A stretch of 7,285 nucleotides of DNA from Saprospiraceae bacterium (GCA_020528935.1 JAJDFU010000113.1:1-7285), one strand, 5' to 3'. Positions 1 through 6,556 are shown, counted from the stretch's first letter. Numbers and translations: made by a program. The notes: generated by a model from the letters alone, not told the origin.

Positions 1-208
1 AGGGAAGGGAATCCGGCTGCGGAAAACGCCACTGTTCGTCGGCCGCGATACGGGCGCCCAGAAGCTCGCCCTGCTGGTCTTTCAGCACCCGGCTGTAGGG
101 CTTGTCGAAGAGCGGGCGTGGCAGGCAGAGGGCAAAGGCCAGCGCAACCCCCACCGCAACAGGGATCACCAGCAGCCAGGTTCTTTTGGATTGCATACGT
201 TCACTCAT
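1..208 (-). CDS. pbpC: Penicillin-binding protein 1C, N-terminal fragment (cut by window edge)
   Basis: This is the first 69 codons of a minus-strand gene that runs off the left edge. The product would be a class A penicillin-binding protein (glycosyltransferase plus transpeptidase) that builds peptidoglycan on the periplasmic side of the inner membrane. What is visible: a short charged N-terminus (MSERMQSKRTW), one membrane anchor at about residues 11-29 (WLLVIPVAVGVALAFALCL), then the stretch FDKPYSRVLKDQQGELLGAR and IAADEQWRFPQ. The pattern 'YS.vl.d..G.LL.a.iA.D.QWRFP' just after the anchor is characteristic of PBP1C rather than PBP1A. The catalytic domains lie outside the window. The start used is the ATG at 208; a second in-frame ATG at 196 is possible. 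A sequence resembling a Bacteroidota -7 element lies at 220-228 and would suit the 196 start. The preceding gene ends 57 nt upstream on the same strand, so cotranscription is also possible. The alpha-2-macroglobulin gene often found next to pbpC is not on this side. Confidence 0.85.
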   Translation of the reverse strand, partial: MSERMQSKRTWLLVIPVAVGVALAFALCLPRPLFDKPYSRVLKDQQGELLGARIAADEQWRFPQPDSLP

Positions 209-265
209 CAGCGCTTGCCCAAAATATACGGCATCCCACCGGCACTTGCCAGCCCTGAGGCACAA

Positions 266-1315
266 CTATCGGGTGAGCACTTCGCGCATGTCCTCCAGGA
301 TCTGTCGTCCGCGTTCGGAAAGGACGAGTTCGTTCAGTTGGCCGGCATCGTATTCCAACAGGAACATCAGGGCTAGATTGTCTGCCAGGATCTCATCCGG
401 GTGAATGATGTACGAGGTATTATCGCCGATCTGGTCGAAAAAGCTGGGCAACTCGTAATACGAGATGGGGCTGTTGCCCAGGCTGTCTGCGGATACCGCA
501 AAGCCTTCCCCTTCTTCCCGCTTGCTCAGCGGATACACCTGAAAGTCGAGATAGGAAAAGTATCCCTCCTGCTCCGGCTGGTAGCAGGCGGGCTTTGCGC
601 GTACCAGGGGGTAGCCCAGGAGCGAGTCGCCCCGGTAGGCGAGGCGTAGGGCAAAGGAATCGGCCAGGCCGTCCGGGTTGAGAAGGCGTTGCCCGGCCAG
701 GATATCCGGAAGGAGTACCGGGCCGTCGAGGGGCACAAAGCCGATAATGCGATAAAGTGCTTTCCGCTGGCCGGGATGGAGGCGCGAATAGATGTGGAAC
801 AGCTCGTGCAGGAGGGTGCGCCGCAATTCCGCCCGATCGGGGCGCTCCAGGGCGCTTTGGGGAATCACAATGGCGCGCCCGCGCGTGAAAAAAGCTCCCT
901 CCCCGTAGAGGCTGCCCCTGCTTTTCAGCAGAAAAAGGGAATCCGGAAAAAGGTCCACACCCATGTCGATGGCCCATTGGCGAACGATGTGAAGCTGACT
1001 GCGCAAGAGGGCCTCTTCGCGCTCGCTGAAGGTGGAGACGTCCTGGCGAAGACGATCGCGGTACTGCGCCAGGATCCGACGGCGAGGAACCGTATCCGGG
1101 AAGCAGGTTCTGAGCTGCAGACCCATATCGATCCGGCCGATGCGATCGAAAAAATATTCGACCGTATCGCGTGCGATCAAGGCGGCGGCCCGGCTGCTGT
1201 CGAGCACCACAAACTCCCCCCGCTGTTCGGCGGGGCGCTCGGCTCGCCGCTGACAGCTCGCAAACAACCCCAGGCTGCAGCCGGCCAGCAAGACAATTAT
1301 GCAGGATCTCATCAT
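266..1315 (-). CDS. Putative lipoprotein zinc metallopeptidase (HExxH), function unknown
   Basis: This predicts a 349-residue exported protein of a family I cannot name. From the ATG at 1315 the N-terminus (MMRSCIIVLLAGCSLGLFASC) is a lipoprotein signal peptide. The likely lipidated cysteine is Cys21 (FASC, followed by polar QRRAE); Cys13 (LAGC) is an alternative. At residues 170-174 (DNA 794-808) is HELFH, inside TLLHELFHIYSRLHP, a typical HExxH zinc-binding helix. A second conserved-looking block, HPDEILADNLALMF, begins near residue 305. Its Glu308 is a plausible third zinc ligand, giving a gluzincin-like HExxH...E arrangement with an unusually long gap of about 134 residues. Substrate and fold are unknown; catalysis is inferred from the motif only. 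An upstream in-frame ATG at 1363 adds 16 residues before the hydrophobic segment; I prefer 1315 because it gives a normal signal peptide length. pbpC follows 57 nt downstream on the same strand, suggesting, but not showing, an envelope role. Confidence 0.8.
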   Translation of the reverse strand: MMRSCIIVLLAGCSLGLFASCQRRAERPAEQRGEFVVLDSSRAAALIARDTVEYFFDRIGRIDMGLQLRTCFPDTVPRRRILAQYRDRLRQDVSTFSEREEALLRSQLHIVRQWAIDMGVDLFPDSLFLLKSRGSLYGEGAFFTRGRAIVIPQSALERPDRAELRRTLLHELFHIYSRLHPGQRKALYRIIGFVPLDGPVLLPDILAGQRLLNPDGLADSFALRLAYRGDSLLGYPLVRAKPACYQPEQEGYFSYLDFQVYPLSKREEGEGFAVSADSLGNSPISYYELPSFFDQIGDNTSYIIHPDEILADNLALMFLLEYDAGQLNELVLSERGRQILEDMREVLTR

Positions 1316-1532
1316 AATTCGAGGCTTGTCGCCCTGATTTGCACACCTTACCCTATTGCGCACATGCGGGAAATGTACGTACCTTTATTCAGTAAATCCA
1401 TATGCACCGGCTTGCCCATGGAAGTTCTTCCCGCGGGTTGAACGCCCCGGTACGCCTGCTGAACGCAGTGGATAACGCGCGAAGCAGCGCGAAGAAAAAG
1501 GTAATTTTTTCTTTCAATCTAATTTTTTTGTG
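1316..1532. promoter_or_regulatory. Divergent intergenic region between the metallopeptidase and RRM genes
   Basis: This 217-nt region must hold the promoters of two divergent genes. On the plus strand the last 30 nt are strongly T-rich. TAATTTTT at 1502-1509 is one mismatch from the Bacteroidota -7 consensus TAnnTTTG and would give a leader of roughly 17 nt to the RRM start. On the minus strand, TACATTTC (1370-1377) is also one mismatch away, but no good -33 TTTG is properly spaced for either. An 8-bp palindrome, GTACGTAC, lies at 1375-1382. The block GCGCGAAG is directly repeated at about 1477-1492. None of these is strong enough to call as a defined operator. Confidence 0.35.
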
Positions 1533-1814
1533 ATGAATATTTTTGTTGCAAGGCTCAACTACAGCACTTCCAGCGAAGGGCTGCGAGCCGCTTTCGAAAC
1601 CTATGGGGCGGTGGATTCTGCCAAGGTTATCATGGACAAGGAAACCGGGCGTTCCCGGGGTTTCGGTTTTGTTGAAATGCCGGATGATGAAGAAGCGCAG
1701 AACGCCATCGGCGCCCTGAACGAATCGGAATTAGACGGCCGTACCATCGTTGTGAAAGAAGCTGAACCGCGGCCTCAGCGCCGTCCACGGCGCGATTCCT
1801 ACGACCGCTGGTAA
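1533..1814 (+). CDS. Single-RRM RNA-binding protein
   Basis: This 93-residue protein consists almost entirely of one RNA recognition motif. The two signature strands are visible: RNP2 at residues 3-8 (IFVARL) and RNP1 at residues 42-49 (RGFGFVEM, with the two exposed aromatic Phe that stack on RNA bases). The linker VIMDKETGRSRGFGF is typical of the family. After the domain there is a short basic, arginine-rich tail (RPQRRPRRDSYDRW). RNP2 has Ala-Arg where the consensus has x-Asn. Bacterial proteins of this size bind single-stranded RNA and act as post-transcriptional regulators; in Bacteroides one such protein (RbpB) influences polysaccharide-use genes. Targets here are unknown. The start is the ATG at 1533; an in-frame GTG at 1530 directly precedes it. 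The leader is very T-rich, unlike the GC-rich surroundings. The gene is monocistronic, ending in a strong terminator 21 nt after the stop. Confidence 0.95.
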   Translation: MNIFVARLNYSTSSEGLRAAFETYGAVDSAKVIMDKETGRSRGFGFVEMPDDEEAQNAIGALNESELDGRTIVVKEAEPRPQRRPRRDSYDRW

Positions 1815-1835
1815 ACCGGATATAACCGAAAACAG

Positions 1836-1869
1836 AACGGGCCGCTGCACAGCGGCCCGTTTTTTTTTT
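1836..1869 (+). terminator. Rho-independent terminator of the RRM gene
   Basis: A perfect 11-bp inverted repeat (AACGGGCCGCT at 1836-1846 with AGCGGCCCGTT at 1851-1861) encloses a 4-nt loop, GCAC. A run of ten T follows (1860-1869). The T-run is immediately followed by A1870, so bases 1868-1870 read TAA on the minus strand and form the stop codon of the converging fumC gene. Read from the minus strand, the same hairpin is followed only by TTCTGTTTTCGG, a poorer U-tract, so termination of fumC here is possible but less certain. Confidence 0.93.
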
Positions 1870-3268
1870 AGGCGTCGGGCAAACGCCCGATCATTTGTTC
1901 GGGCCGGACCCACTCCTCAAACTCCGCTGCGGTAAGCAGCTCCAGTTCCAGGGCGGCCTCTTTCAGGGTTTTGTCTTCGCGATAGGCTTTTTTGGCGATC
2001 TGCGCGGCCTGGTCATAACCGATCTTCGTATTGAGGGCCGTGACCAGCATGAGGGAGTTGCGCAGATGCGCTTCGATGCGCTTGAGGTTGGGCTCCAGGC
2101 CCCGGATGCAGTTTTTTTCGAAGCTGCGGCAGGCATCGCCGATCAACCGGGCAGAGTTCAAAAAGTTGTAGATCATGACCGGCTTGAACACATTGAGCTC
2201 AAAATGACCGCTCATCCCGCTTATGTTGATGGCCACATCGTTGCCGGCGACCTGGGCCATGGCCATGGTGAGCGCTTCGGCCTGGGTCGGATTCACCTTG
2301 CCGGGCATGATGGACGAACCGGGCTCGTTGGCCGGGATGAGCAGCTCCCCGATGCCGGAGCGCGGGCCGCTGGCCAGCATGCGAATGTCATTACCGATCT
2401 TCATCAGGGAACAGGCTACCGTTTTCAGGGCCCCGTGAGCTTCCACGATCGCGTCGTGGGCAGCCAGGGCTTCAAACTTGTTTTCGGCCGTGACAAAGGG
2501 CAGGCCCGTGAGTTCGGCGATCGCAGCGGCTACCGCTTCGGCATAGCCCTCGGGGGTGTTCAGGCCGGTGCCTACGGCCGTGCCGCCCAGGGCCAGTTCG
2601 GCGAGGTGGTCCAGGCTGTTGCGGATGGCCTGCATGCCGTGGTCGAGCTGACTGACATAGCCCGATAGCTCCTGACCCACCGTGAGCGGCGTGGCGTCCA
2701 TGAAGTGCGTGCGCCCGATCTTGACCACCTCCATATAGGTGCGGCTCTTTTCCGCCAGGGTGTCGCGCATTTGCCGGATACCCGGCAGGGTGGATTCCGT
2801 CAGCGCCTGGTACGCCGCAATGTGCATAGCCGTGGGAAAGGTATCGTTGGAGGATTGCGATTTGTTTACATCGTCGTTGGGGTGCAGCGCCTTTTGCTCG
2901 TCGGTGAGTTTGCCGCCCTGAAGGACGTGTGCCCGGTTGGCGATGACCTCGTTGACGTTCATATTGGACTGGGTTCCGGAACCGGTTTGCCACACCACCA
3001 GCGGGAACTGATCGTCCAATTGGCCGGCCAGGATCTCCTCACACACCTGAGCGATGAGTTCTGCCTTGCTGCTGTCCAGCACGCCCAGCCTGGCATTGGT
3101 CAGGGCCGCCGCCTTTTTCAAGACGGCGAAGCCCCGGATAACGGCCCGGGGCATGACCTGCCCGCCGATCTTAAAATTCTGCAGTGAGCGCTGGGTTTGG
3201 GCGCCCCAATACTTGTCAGCCGGCACCTCCACGACGCCCAGGCTGTCTTTTTCCTTGCGAAAAGCCAT
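1868..3268 (-). CDS. fumC: Class II fumarate hydratase (fumarase C)
   Basis: The product catalyses the reversible hydration of fumarate to L-malate in the citric acid cycle, as a cytoplasmic homotetramer without an iron-sulfur cluster. It is 466 residues, matching the usual FumC length of about 460-470. The superfamily's conserved regions are present in order: TGSGTQSNMN at 95-104, SSND at 139-142, GRTHFMDATPLT at 185-196 containing the general-acid region His188, and the flexible loop GSSIMPGKVNP at 317-327 with catalytic Ser318 and substrate-binding Lys324 and Asn326. The TGSGTQSNMN and THFMDATP sequences indicate fumarase rather than aspartase or argininosuccinate lyase. The N-terminus (MAFRKEKDSLGVVEVPADKYWGAQT) is complete. 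The stop codon lies in the T-tract of the converging RRM terminator. The gene is divergent from sodA across 147 nt, with a good candidate promoter close upstream. Confidence 0.98.
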   Translation of the reverse strand: MAFRKEKDSLGVVEVPADKYWGAQTQRSLQNFKIGGQVMPRAVIRGFAVLKKAAALTNARLGVLDSSKAELIAQVCEEILAGQLDDQFPLVVWQTGSGTQSNMNVNEVIANRAHVLQGGKLTDEQKALHPNDDVNKSQSSNDTFPTAMHIAAYQALTESTLPGIRQMRDTLAEKSRTYMEVVKIGRTHFMDATPLTVGQELSGYVSQLDHGMQAIRNSLDHLAELALGGTAVGTGLNTPEGYAEAVAAAIAELTGLPFVTAENKFEALAAHDAIVEAHGALKTVACSLMKIGNDIRMLASGPRSGIGELLIPANEPGSSIMPGKVNPTQAEALTMAMAQVAGNDVAINISGMSGHFELNVFKPVMIYNFLNSARLIGDACRSFEKNCIRGLEPNLKRIEAHLRNSLMLVTALNTKIGYDQAAQIAKKAYREDKTLKEAALELELLTAAEFEEWVRPEQMIGRLPDA

Positions 3269-3288
3269 AGCAAATTCTTTGACGCCGG

Positions 3289-3319
3289 CAAATTTACTGC
3301 AATTTCCCGGCTCGTTGAA
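3289..3319 (-). promoter_or_regulatory. Candidate Bacteroidota-type promoter of fumC
   Basis: Read on the minus strand, TAAATTTG (3289-3296) matches the Bacteroidota primary-sigma -7 consensus TAnnTTTG exactly. Nineteen nucleotides upstream is TTCA (3316-3319), a partial match to the -33 TTTG at the expected spacing. Transcription would start near 3282, giving a leader of about 14 nt before the fumC ATG at 3268. The -33 match is weak; the -7 match and position are what support the call. Confidence 0.5.
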
Positions 3320-3415
3320 CGATTCTCCGGCCGGCTAAACCATAGCCACCGCAGGGGCGTTTAACAGACGAAATGTCATCACACCTGAATCTTTTTAAAC
3401 CAAAAAACACACCTT

Positions 3416-4048
3416 ATGGCCTTTAAACTTCCCGACTTGCCCTACGCCTTCGATGCCCTGGAGCCCCACATCGATGCGCGAACCATGGAGATTCACCACG
3501 GCAAACACCATGCCGGCTATACCAATAAGCTCAATGCAGCTATCGAAGGTACCGAACTGGAAGGAATGAAGATCGAAGACATCCTGGCCAACGTATCCAA
3601 GTACTCGACTGCCGTGCGCAACAACGGCGGGGGCTACTACAATCACAATCTGTTCTGGAAGGTCATGTCGCCCGATGGCGGCGGTGAGCCCTCCCCGCAG
3701 ATGAACATTCACAAGGCTATTGCGCGCGATTTCGGATCGTATGAGAATTTCAAGTCAGAGTTTTCAAAAGCAGCCGCTACGCGATTCGGCTCCGGGTGGG
3801 CGTGGTTGTGCACCGATAAGAATGACCGCCTGTTCATAATGAGCACGCCCAACCAGGACAATCCTCTGATGGACCTGGCCGACCGCCACGGCACCCCCGT
3901 ACTGGGGCTGGACGTGTGGGAACACGCGTATTACCTCAACTACCAGAACCGCCGCCCCGATTACATCAACGCGTTTTTCAATGTGATCAACTGGCAGGCC
4001 GTATCCGAAATGTACAACGATGCCAATGCCGGGGCCATGAAAGGCTGA
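3416..4048 (+). CDS. sodA: Superoxide dismutase, Mn-type (Fe/Mn family)
   Basis: The product converts superoxide to oxygen and hydrogen peroxide in the cytoplasm. It is 210 residues, a normal full length. The N-terminal helical hairpin domain opens with LPDLPYAFDALEPHID and contains the first metal ligand His27 (MEIHHGKHH); the second is His77 (NHNLFW). The C-terminal domain supplies Asp166 and His170 in DVWEHAYY. Two positions that separate Mn from Fe enzymes favour manganese: Gly73 in NNGGGYYNH, where Fe enzymes usually have Gln, and Gln147 in STPNQDNPLM. Some Bacteroidota members of this family accept either metal, so strict Mn use is not proven. The start is clear from family alignment; it follows an A-rich leader (AAACCAAAAAACACACCTT) with no Shine-Dalgarno. 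I see no clear TAnnTTTG for this gene. It is transcribed away from fumC and ends in a strong terminator. Confidence 0.97.
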   Translation: MAFKLPDLPYAFDALEPHIDARTMEIHHGKHHAGYTNKLNAAIEGTELEGMKIEDILANVSKYSTAVRNNGGGYYNHNLFWKVMSPDGGGEPSPQMNIHKAIARDFGSYENFKSEFSKAAATRFGSGWAWLCTDKNDRLFIMSTPNQDNPLMDLADRHGTPVLGLDVWEHAYYLNYQNRRPDYINAFFNVINWQAVSEMYNDANAGAMKG

Positions 4049-4070
4049 CCGGCGGGTCGTTGTATCGCGA

Positions 4071-4103
4071 AAAGCCCGGGAGCCGCATTCCCGGGCTTTT
4101 TTT
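4071..4103 (+). terminator. Rho-independent terminator of sodA
   Basis: A perfect 11-bp inverted repeat (AAAGCCCGGGA at 4071-4081 with TCCCGGGCTTT at 4089-4099) has a 7-nt loop and is followed by T to 4103 (seven T in a row from 4097). It lies 22 nt after the sodA stop. Bases 4102-4104 form the TAA stop of the converging lipoprotein gene, the same arrangement seen at the RRM/fumC junction. On the minus strand the hairpin is followed by only four T, so it would be a weaker terminator for that gene. Confidence 0.92.
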
Positions 4104-4605
4104 ATGGCTTTACGGCACGGTACATGCGCCGGGCCTCCTCCAGGGTGAAGGTGCTGGCCAGGCCCGAACGGAAAACGAATTCGCGCTCCTCCTGCAGATG
4201 GACGCGAACAAATCCGTAGCTGGGTATGGAGTCGATCACCAGCTCGTAAATGAAGCCGTCTGCATCCTCCCGGACCAGGCGCTCGAAATAGGTGTTCGTC
4301 CGGATGAGGTCTGCCTGTTCGGCCTTGAGCGTCCCGACGTCGGGTGCCGTGGTGGCACCGGCCAGTATCTGCACGGCGTAGTCCCGGCCGGCCCGGACGG
4401 TTACGTCGCGATAGGGGCCCAGCTTTCGGGCATTTATCTGGGCGCTGTCCGGAGCCTGAATGGTGAGCGGGATGTCGTAGGGAAGAAGGTCCACGGGCTT
4501 CCAGCTGGAACTGGGATCGGGCCGACAACTCGCAAGCAGGATCAGAAAGAGAAAAACAAGCCTGCTCGGGCTCCGTCGGTTTGATGGGCAAACGTACAAA
4601 GTCAT
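4102..4605 (-). CDS. Small predicted lipoprotein, function unknown
   Basis: This predicts a 167-residue lipoprotein that I do not recognise as a named family. The N-terminus has a basic region (residues 9-15, NRRSPSR), a hydrophobic core (LVFLFLILL) and a lipobox LASC at 24-27, so Cys27 should be lipidated and the protein held in the inner or outer membrane facing the periplasm. The mature part has no cysteines, no further membrane segment and alternates short beta-strand-like blocks such as RDVTVRAGRDYAVQILAG, FIYELVIDSIP and YGFVRVHLQEEREFVFRSG, which suggests a compact beta-rich fold. No catalytic motif is evident. It stands alone on its strand: convergent with sodA (its stop lies in the sodA terminator) and divergent from recN across 264 nt. 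The signal peptide and GC-rich codon use like its neighbours support a real gene. Confidence 0.8.
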   Translation of the reverse strand: MTLYVCPSNRRSPSRLVFLFLILLASCRPDPSSSWKPVDLLPYDIPLTIQAPDSAQINARKLGPYRDVTVRAGRDYAVQILAGATTAPDVGTLKAEQADLIRTNTYFERLVREDADGFIYELVIDSIPSYGFVRVHLQEEREFVFRSGLASTFTLEEARRMYRAVKP

Positions 4606-4869
4606 ATTGGTTGCTTTGAGATTAAACTAAGGTTTTCCGGCAGGATTTGGCTTCCAAACTTCCGGAGCCAGAAGTCGGTAAAAGCCGTAAATTTACCCGT
4701 TGAGCAGCCGGAGGCCGGTTTGGCAAATTGGGTCCGAACAGTTGGCCCAATCGGGTTTGAAAAGCAACCCGGGCCGCTAAGTAAAATACCTTTTCGTCCC
4801 TTTTGTTGGATTAGCCCGGTGTTTTCCTGCGCCCGGAAGCCATCGCTGCAACATGGATTAGCCTCGAAC
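4606..4869. promoter_or_regulatory. Divergent intergenic region upstream of recN and the lipoprotein gene
   Basis: This 264-nt region carries no convincing gene. An open frame continues upstream of recN to 4720, but its 50 codons do not resemble any RecN N-terminus. A 10-bp perfect palindrome, GTAAATTTAC (4687-4696), presents TAAATTTA on both strands, one mismatch from the Bacteroidota -7 element. TACCTTTT near 4787-4794 is another one-mismatch candidate for recN. Neither has a well-spaced -33 TTTG. I recognise no LexA-type site. Confidence 0.35.
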
Positions 4870-6525
4870 ATGATCAAGAGTCTGGAAATACGCAATTACG
4901 CCCTCATCGAATCGCTCCGCCTGGAGTTTGCCGATGGGCTCACCATAATCACCGGTGAAACCGGGGCCGGCAAGTCCATACTGCTGGGCGCGCTGGGCCT
5001 GGTCATGGGCAAGCGAGCCGATACGAAAGCCCTGTACGATTTCAGCGAGAAATGCATCGTAGAGGCCCTGTTCGATGTTTCGGCCTACGATCTCGCGGGC
5101 TACTTCGAAGCCCACGACCTGGACTATGCCGCCGAAGTAGTGATCCGGCGGGAGATTCTGCCTTCCGGCAAGAGCCGGGCCTTCGTGAACGATACGCCGG
5201 CCACCCTGCCGGTGGTGCAGCAGCTCAGCGGGGTACTCATCGACCTGCACCAGCAGTTCGATGCACTGGATATGCACGAAGTGTCCTTTCAGCTGCGCGT
5301 ACTGGATGCCCTGGCCGGCAACAAGGACCTCCTGAAGGCCTACCAGGAGCGATACCAGGCCTTTGAGCGGGATCGCCGCCAGTTGGAGGAGCTGAAGGCC
5401 CGGGATGCCCGCATGGCCAGTGAGGCCGACTTTTTGCAATTTCAGCGCGATGAGCTCCGCGAGGCGCAGCTGCAGGCCGGCGAGCAGGAGGAGCTGGAAG
5501 CAGAACAGGAGCGCCTGGCCAATGCCCAGGAGATCAGGCAGGCCCTGGCAGGCGCCTATCAGCAATTGGTAGAGCGCGAGCTCTCCACCCTGGATCAGCT
5601 GGATGAGCTGGGACAGGTGCTCAGCCCGCTGGAAAAGCTGGGCGGCGAACTGCGGGAGCTGGCCGAGCGCTTTCACGGCCTGCGCCTGGAATTGCGCGAC
5701 CTGGCCGGCGAACTGGAGCGCCAGGCCGAGCGCACGGAGCTGGATCCCGAGCGCCTGGCCGAAGTGCAGGCCCGCCTCGACCTGCTCTACCGCCTGCAGA
5801 AAAAACACCAGGTGACCAGCGCGGAGGAACTGCTGAACGTACAAGCCGAACTGGAAGGCAAACTGAAGGACATGGGCGATCTGTCCGGGCGCATTGCCCA
5901 ACTGGAAGCCCGGCTGCAGAAGGAGGAATCGGTACTGCAGCAGCAGGCCGAAGCGCTTCATCGGCGGCGGGCTGCCCGCATACCCGATTTCGAGTCCGAA
6001 GTGGAGGGCTTTCTGGCCCTGCTCGCCATGGAACACGCCCGGCTGGAGGTGCGGCTGCAGGAACGCGGCGATTTGGGGCCCACCGGCACGGACGAGGTGC
6101 ACTTCTACTTTTCCGCCAACAAAGGCGGTCGCCTCCAACTCATCAAGGACGTAGCCTCCGGCGGCGAACTCTCCCGCCTCACCCTGGTGACCAAAAGCCT
6201 GGTAGCCGATGCCATCCCCCTGCCGACCCTGATCTTTGACGAGATCGACACGGGGGTGTCGGGCGATGTGGCCCTCAAAATGGGCAATATCTTGCGCGCC
6301 CTGTCGGACAAGCACCAGGTGGTGAGCATTACCCATTCGCCCCAGATCGCATCCAAGGCCGACGTGCACTATTTCGTGTTCAAGGAAGTGGGCGAAGACC
6401 GAACTTTTACCCGCATCAAACGGCTAGACCGGGAAGAGCGCATTCGCTCTATCGCCACCATGCTGAGCCAGAATCCGCCCACTGAATCGGCCATCGAGAA
6501 CGCCAAGGAGCTGCTGAGCATCTGA
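4870..6525 (+). CDS. recN: DNA repair protein RecN (SMC-like ATPase)
   Basis: RecN is a cytoplasmic SMC-family ATPase that acts early in RecA-dependent repair of double-strand breaks. At 551 residues it is the usual length. The ATPase head is split between the two ends: Walker A GETGAGKS at 29-36, the ABC signature ASGGELSRL at 429-437, Walker B LIFDEID at 454-460 followed by TGVSG, and the switch histidine His489 in ITHSPQIA. Between them, about residues 152-370 are a Leu/Glu/Gln/Arg-rich antiparallel coiled coil, shorter than in true SMC proteins. The start at 4870 fits the family pattern (MIKSLEIRNYALIESL); the frame is open further upstream but that extension is not family-like. The Q-loop region reads DLHQQFDALDMH where many RecN proteins have HGQH-like sequence. 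fabI follows after 63 nt on the same strand. Confidence 0.97.
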   Translation: MIKSLEIRNYALIESLRLEFADGLTIITGETGAGKSILLGALGLVMGKRADTKALYDFSEKCIVEALFDVSAYDLAGYFEAHDLDYAAEVVIRREILPSGKSRAFVNDTPATLPVVQQLSGVLIDLHQQFDALDMHEVSFQLRVLDALAGNKDLLKAYQERYQAFERDRRQLEELKARDARMASEADFLQFQRDELREAQLQAGEQEELEAEQERLANAQEIRQALAGAYQQLVERELSTLDQLDELGQVLSPLEKLGGELRELAERFHGLRLELRDLAGELERQAERTELDPERLAEVQARLDLLYRLQKKHQVTSAEELLNVQAELEGKLKDMGDLSGRIAQLEARLQKEESVLQQQAEALHRRRAARIPDFESEVEGFLALLAMEHARLEVRLQERGDLGPTGTDEVHFYFSANKGGRLQLIKDVASGGELSRLTLVTKSLVADAIPLPTLIFDEIDTGVSGDVALKMGNILRALSDKHQVVSITHSPQIASKADVHYFVFKEVGEDRTFTRIKRLDREERIRSIATMLSQNPPTESAIENAKELLSI

Positions 6526-6556
6526 GCCACCCGCCAGCGAAGTGTGGCATTCTGCC

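Noticed and set aside
689..1441. 250-codon plus-strand open frame antisense to the HExxH lipoprotein gene
   Set aside because: The opposite strand has a signal peptide, lipobox and HExxH motif in coherent order. This frame has no motif, and its end runs into the intergenic region.
1523..1529. Seven-T run before the RRM start as a phase-variation tract
   Set aside because: It is short and outside the coding frame, with no sign of switching between in-frame and out-of-frame states.
2255..2264. Palindrome GGCCATGGCC
   Set aside because: It lies inside fumC and is explained by the codons of the AMAMA segment; nothing indicates a regulatory site.
1895..2668. 257-codon plus-strand open frame antisense to fumC
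   Set aside because: FumC is full length with all family motifs; the antisense frame is a codon-bias shadow with no protein-like features.
3327..3334. CCGGCCGG palindrome in the fumC/sodA spacer as an operator
   Set aside because: Eight-base GC palindromes are expected by chance in this GC-rich sequence, and no second copy or flanking dyad supports a binding site.
3764..4591. 275-codon minus-strand open frame spanning the end of sodA and the small lipoprotein
   Set aside because: It crosses two real genes and a terminator hairpin, is rich in Arg/Pro/Gly/Ser, and has no domain. The frame with the lipoprotein signal is better supported.
4720..4869. 50-codon N-terminal extension of recN
   Set aside because: The frame is open, but RecN proteins begin with the M-I-x-S-L-x-I-x-N-Y-A-L-I pattern found at 4870. 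The extension has no family similarity.
4858..6369. 503-codon open frame on the minus strand, fully antisense to recN
   Set aside because: Composition is dominated by Leu, Gln, Ala and Gly, as expected from the reverse of GC-rich Leu/Glu/Gln codons of the recN coiled coil. It has no recognisable domain, and recN is unambiguous.
6526..6548. GCCAC / GTGGC inverted repeat after recN as a possible terminator
   Set aside because: The stem is only 5 bp with a 13-nt loop, and the following T-run is separated from it and better explained as the fabI -7 element.
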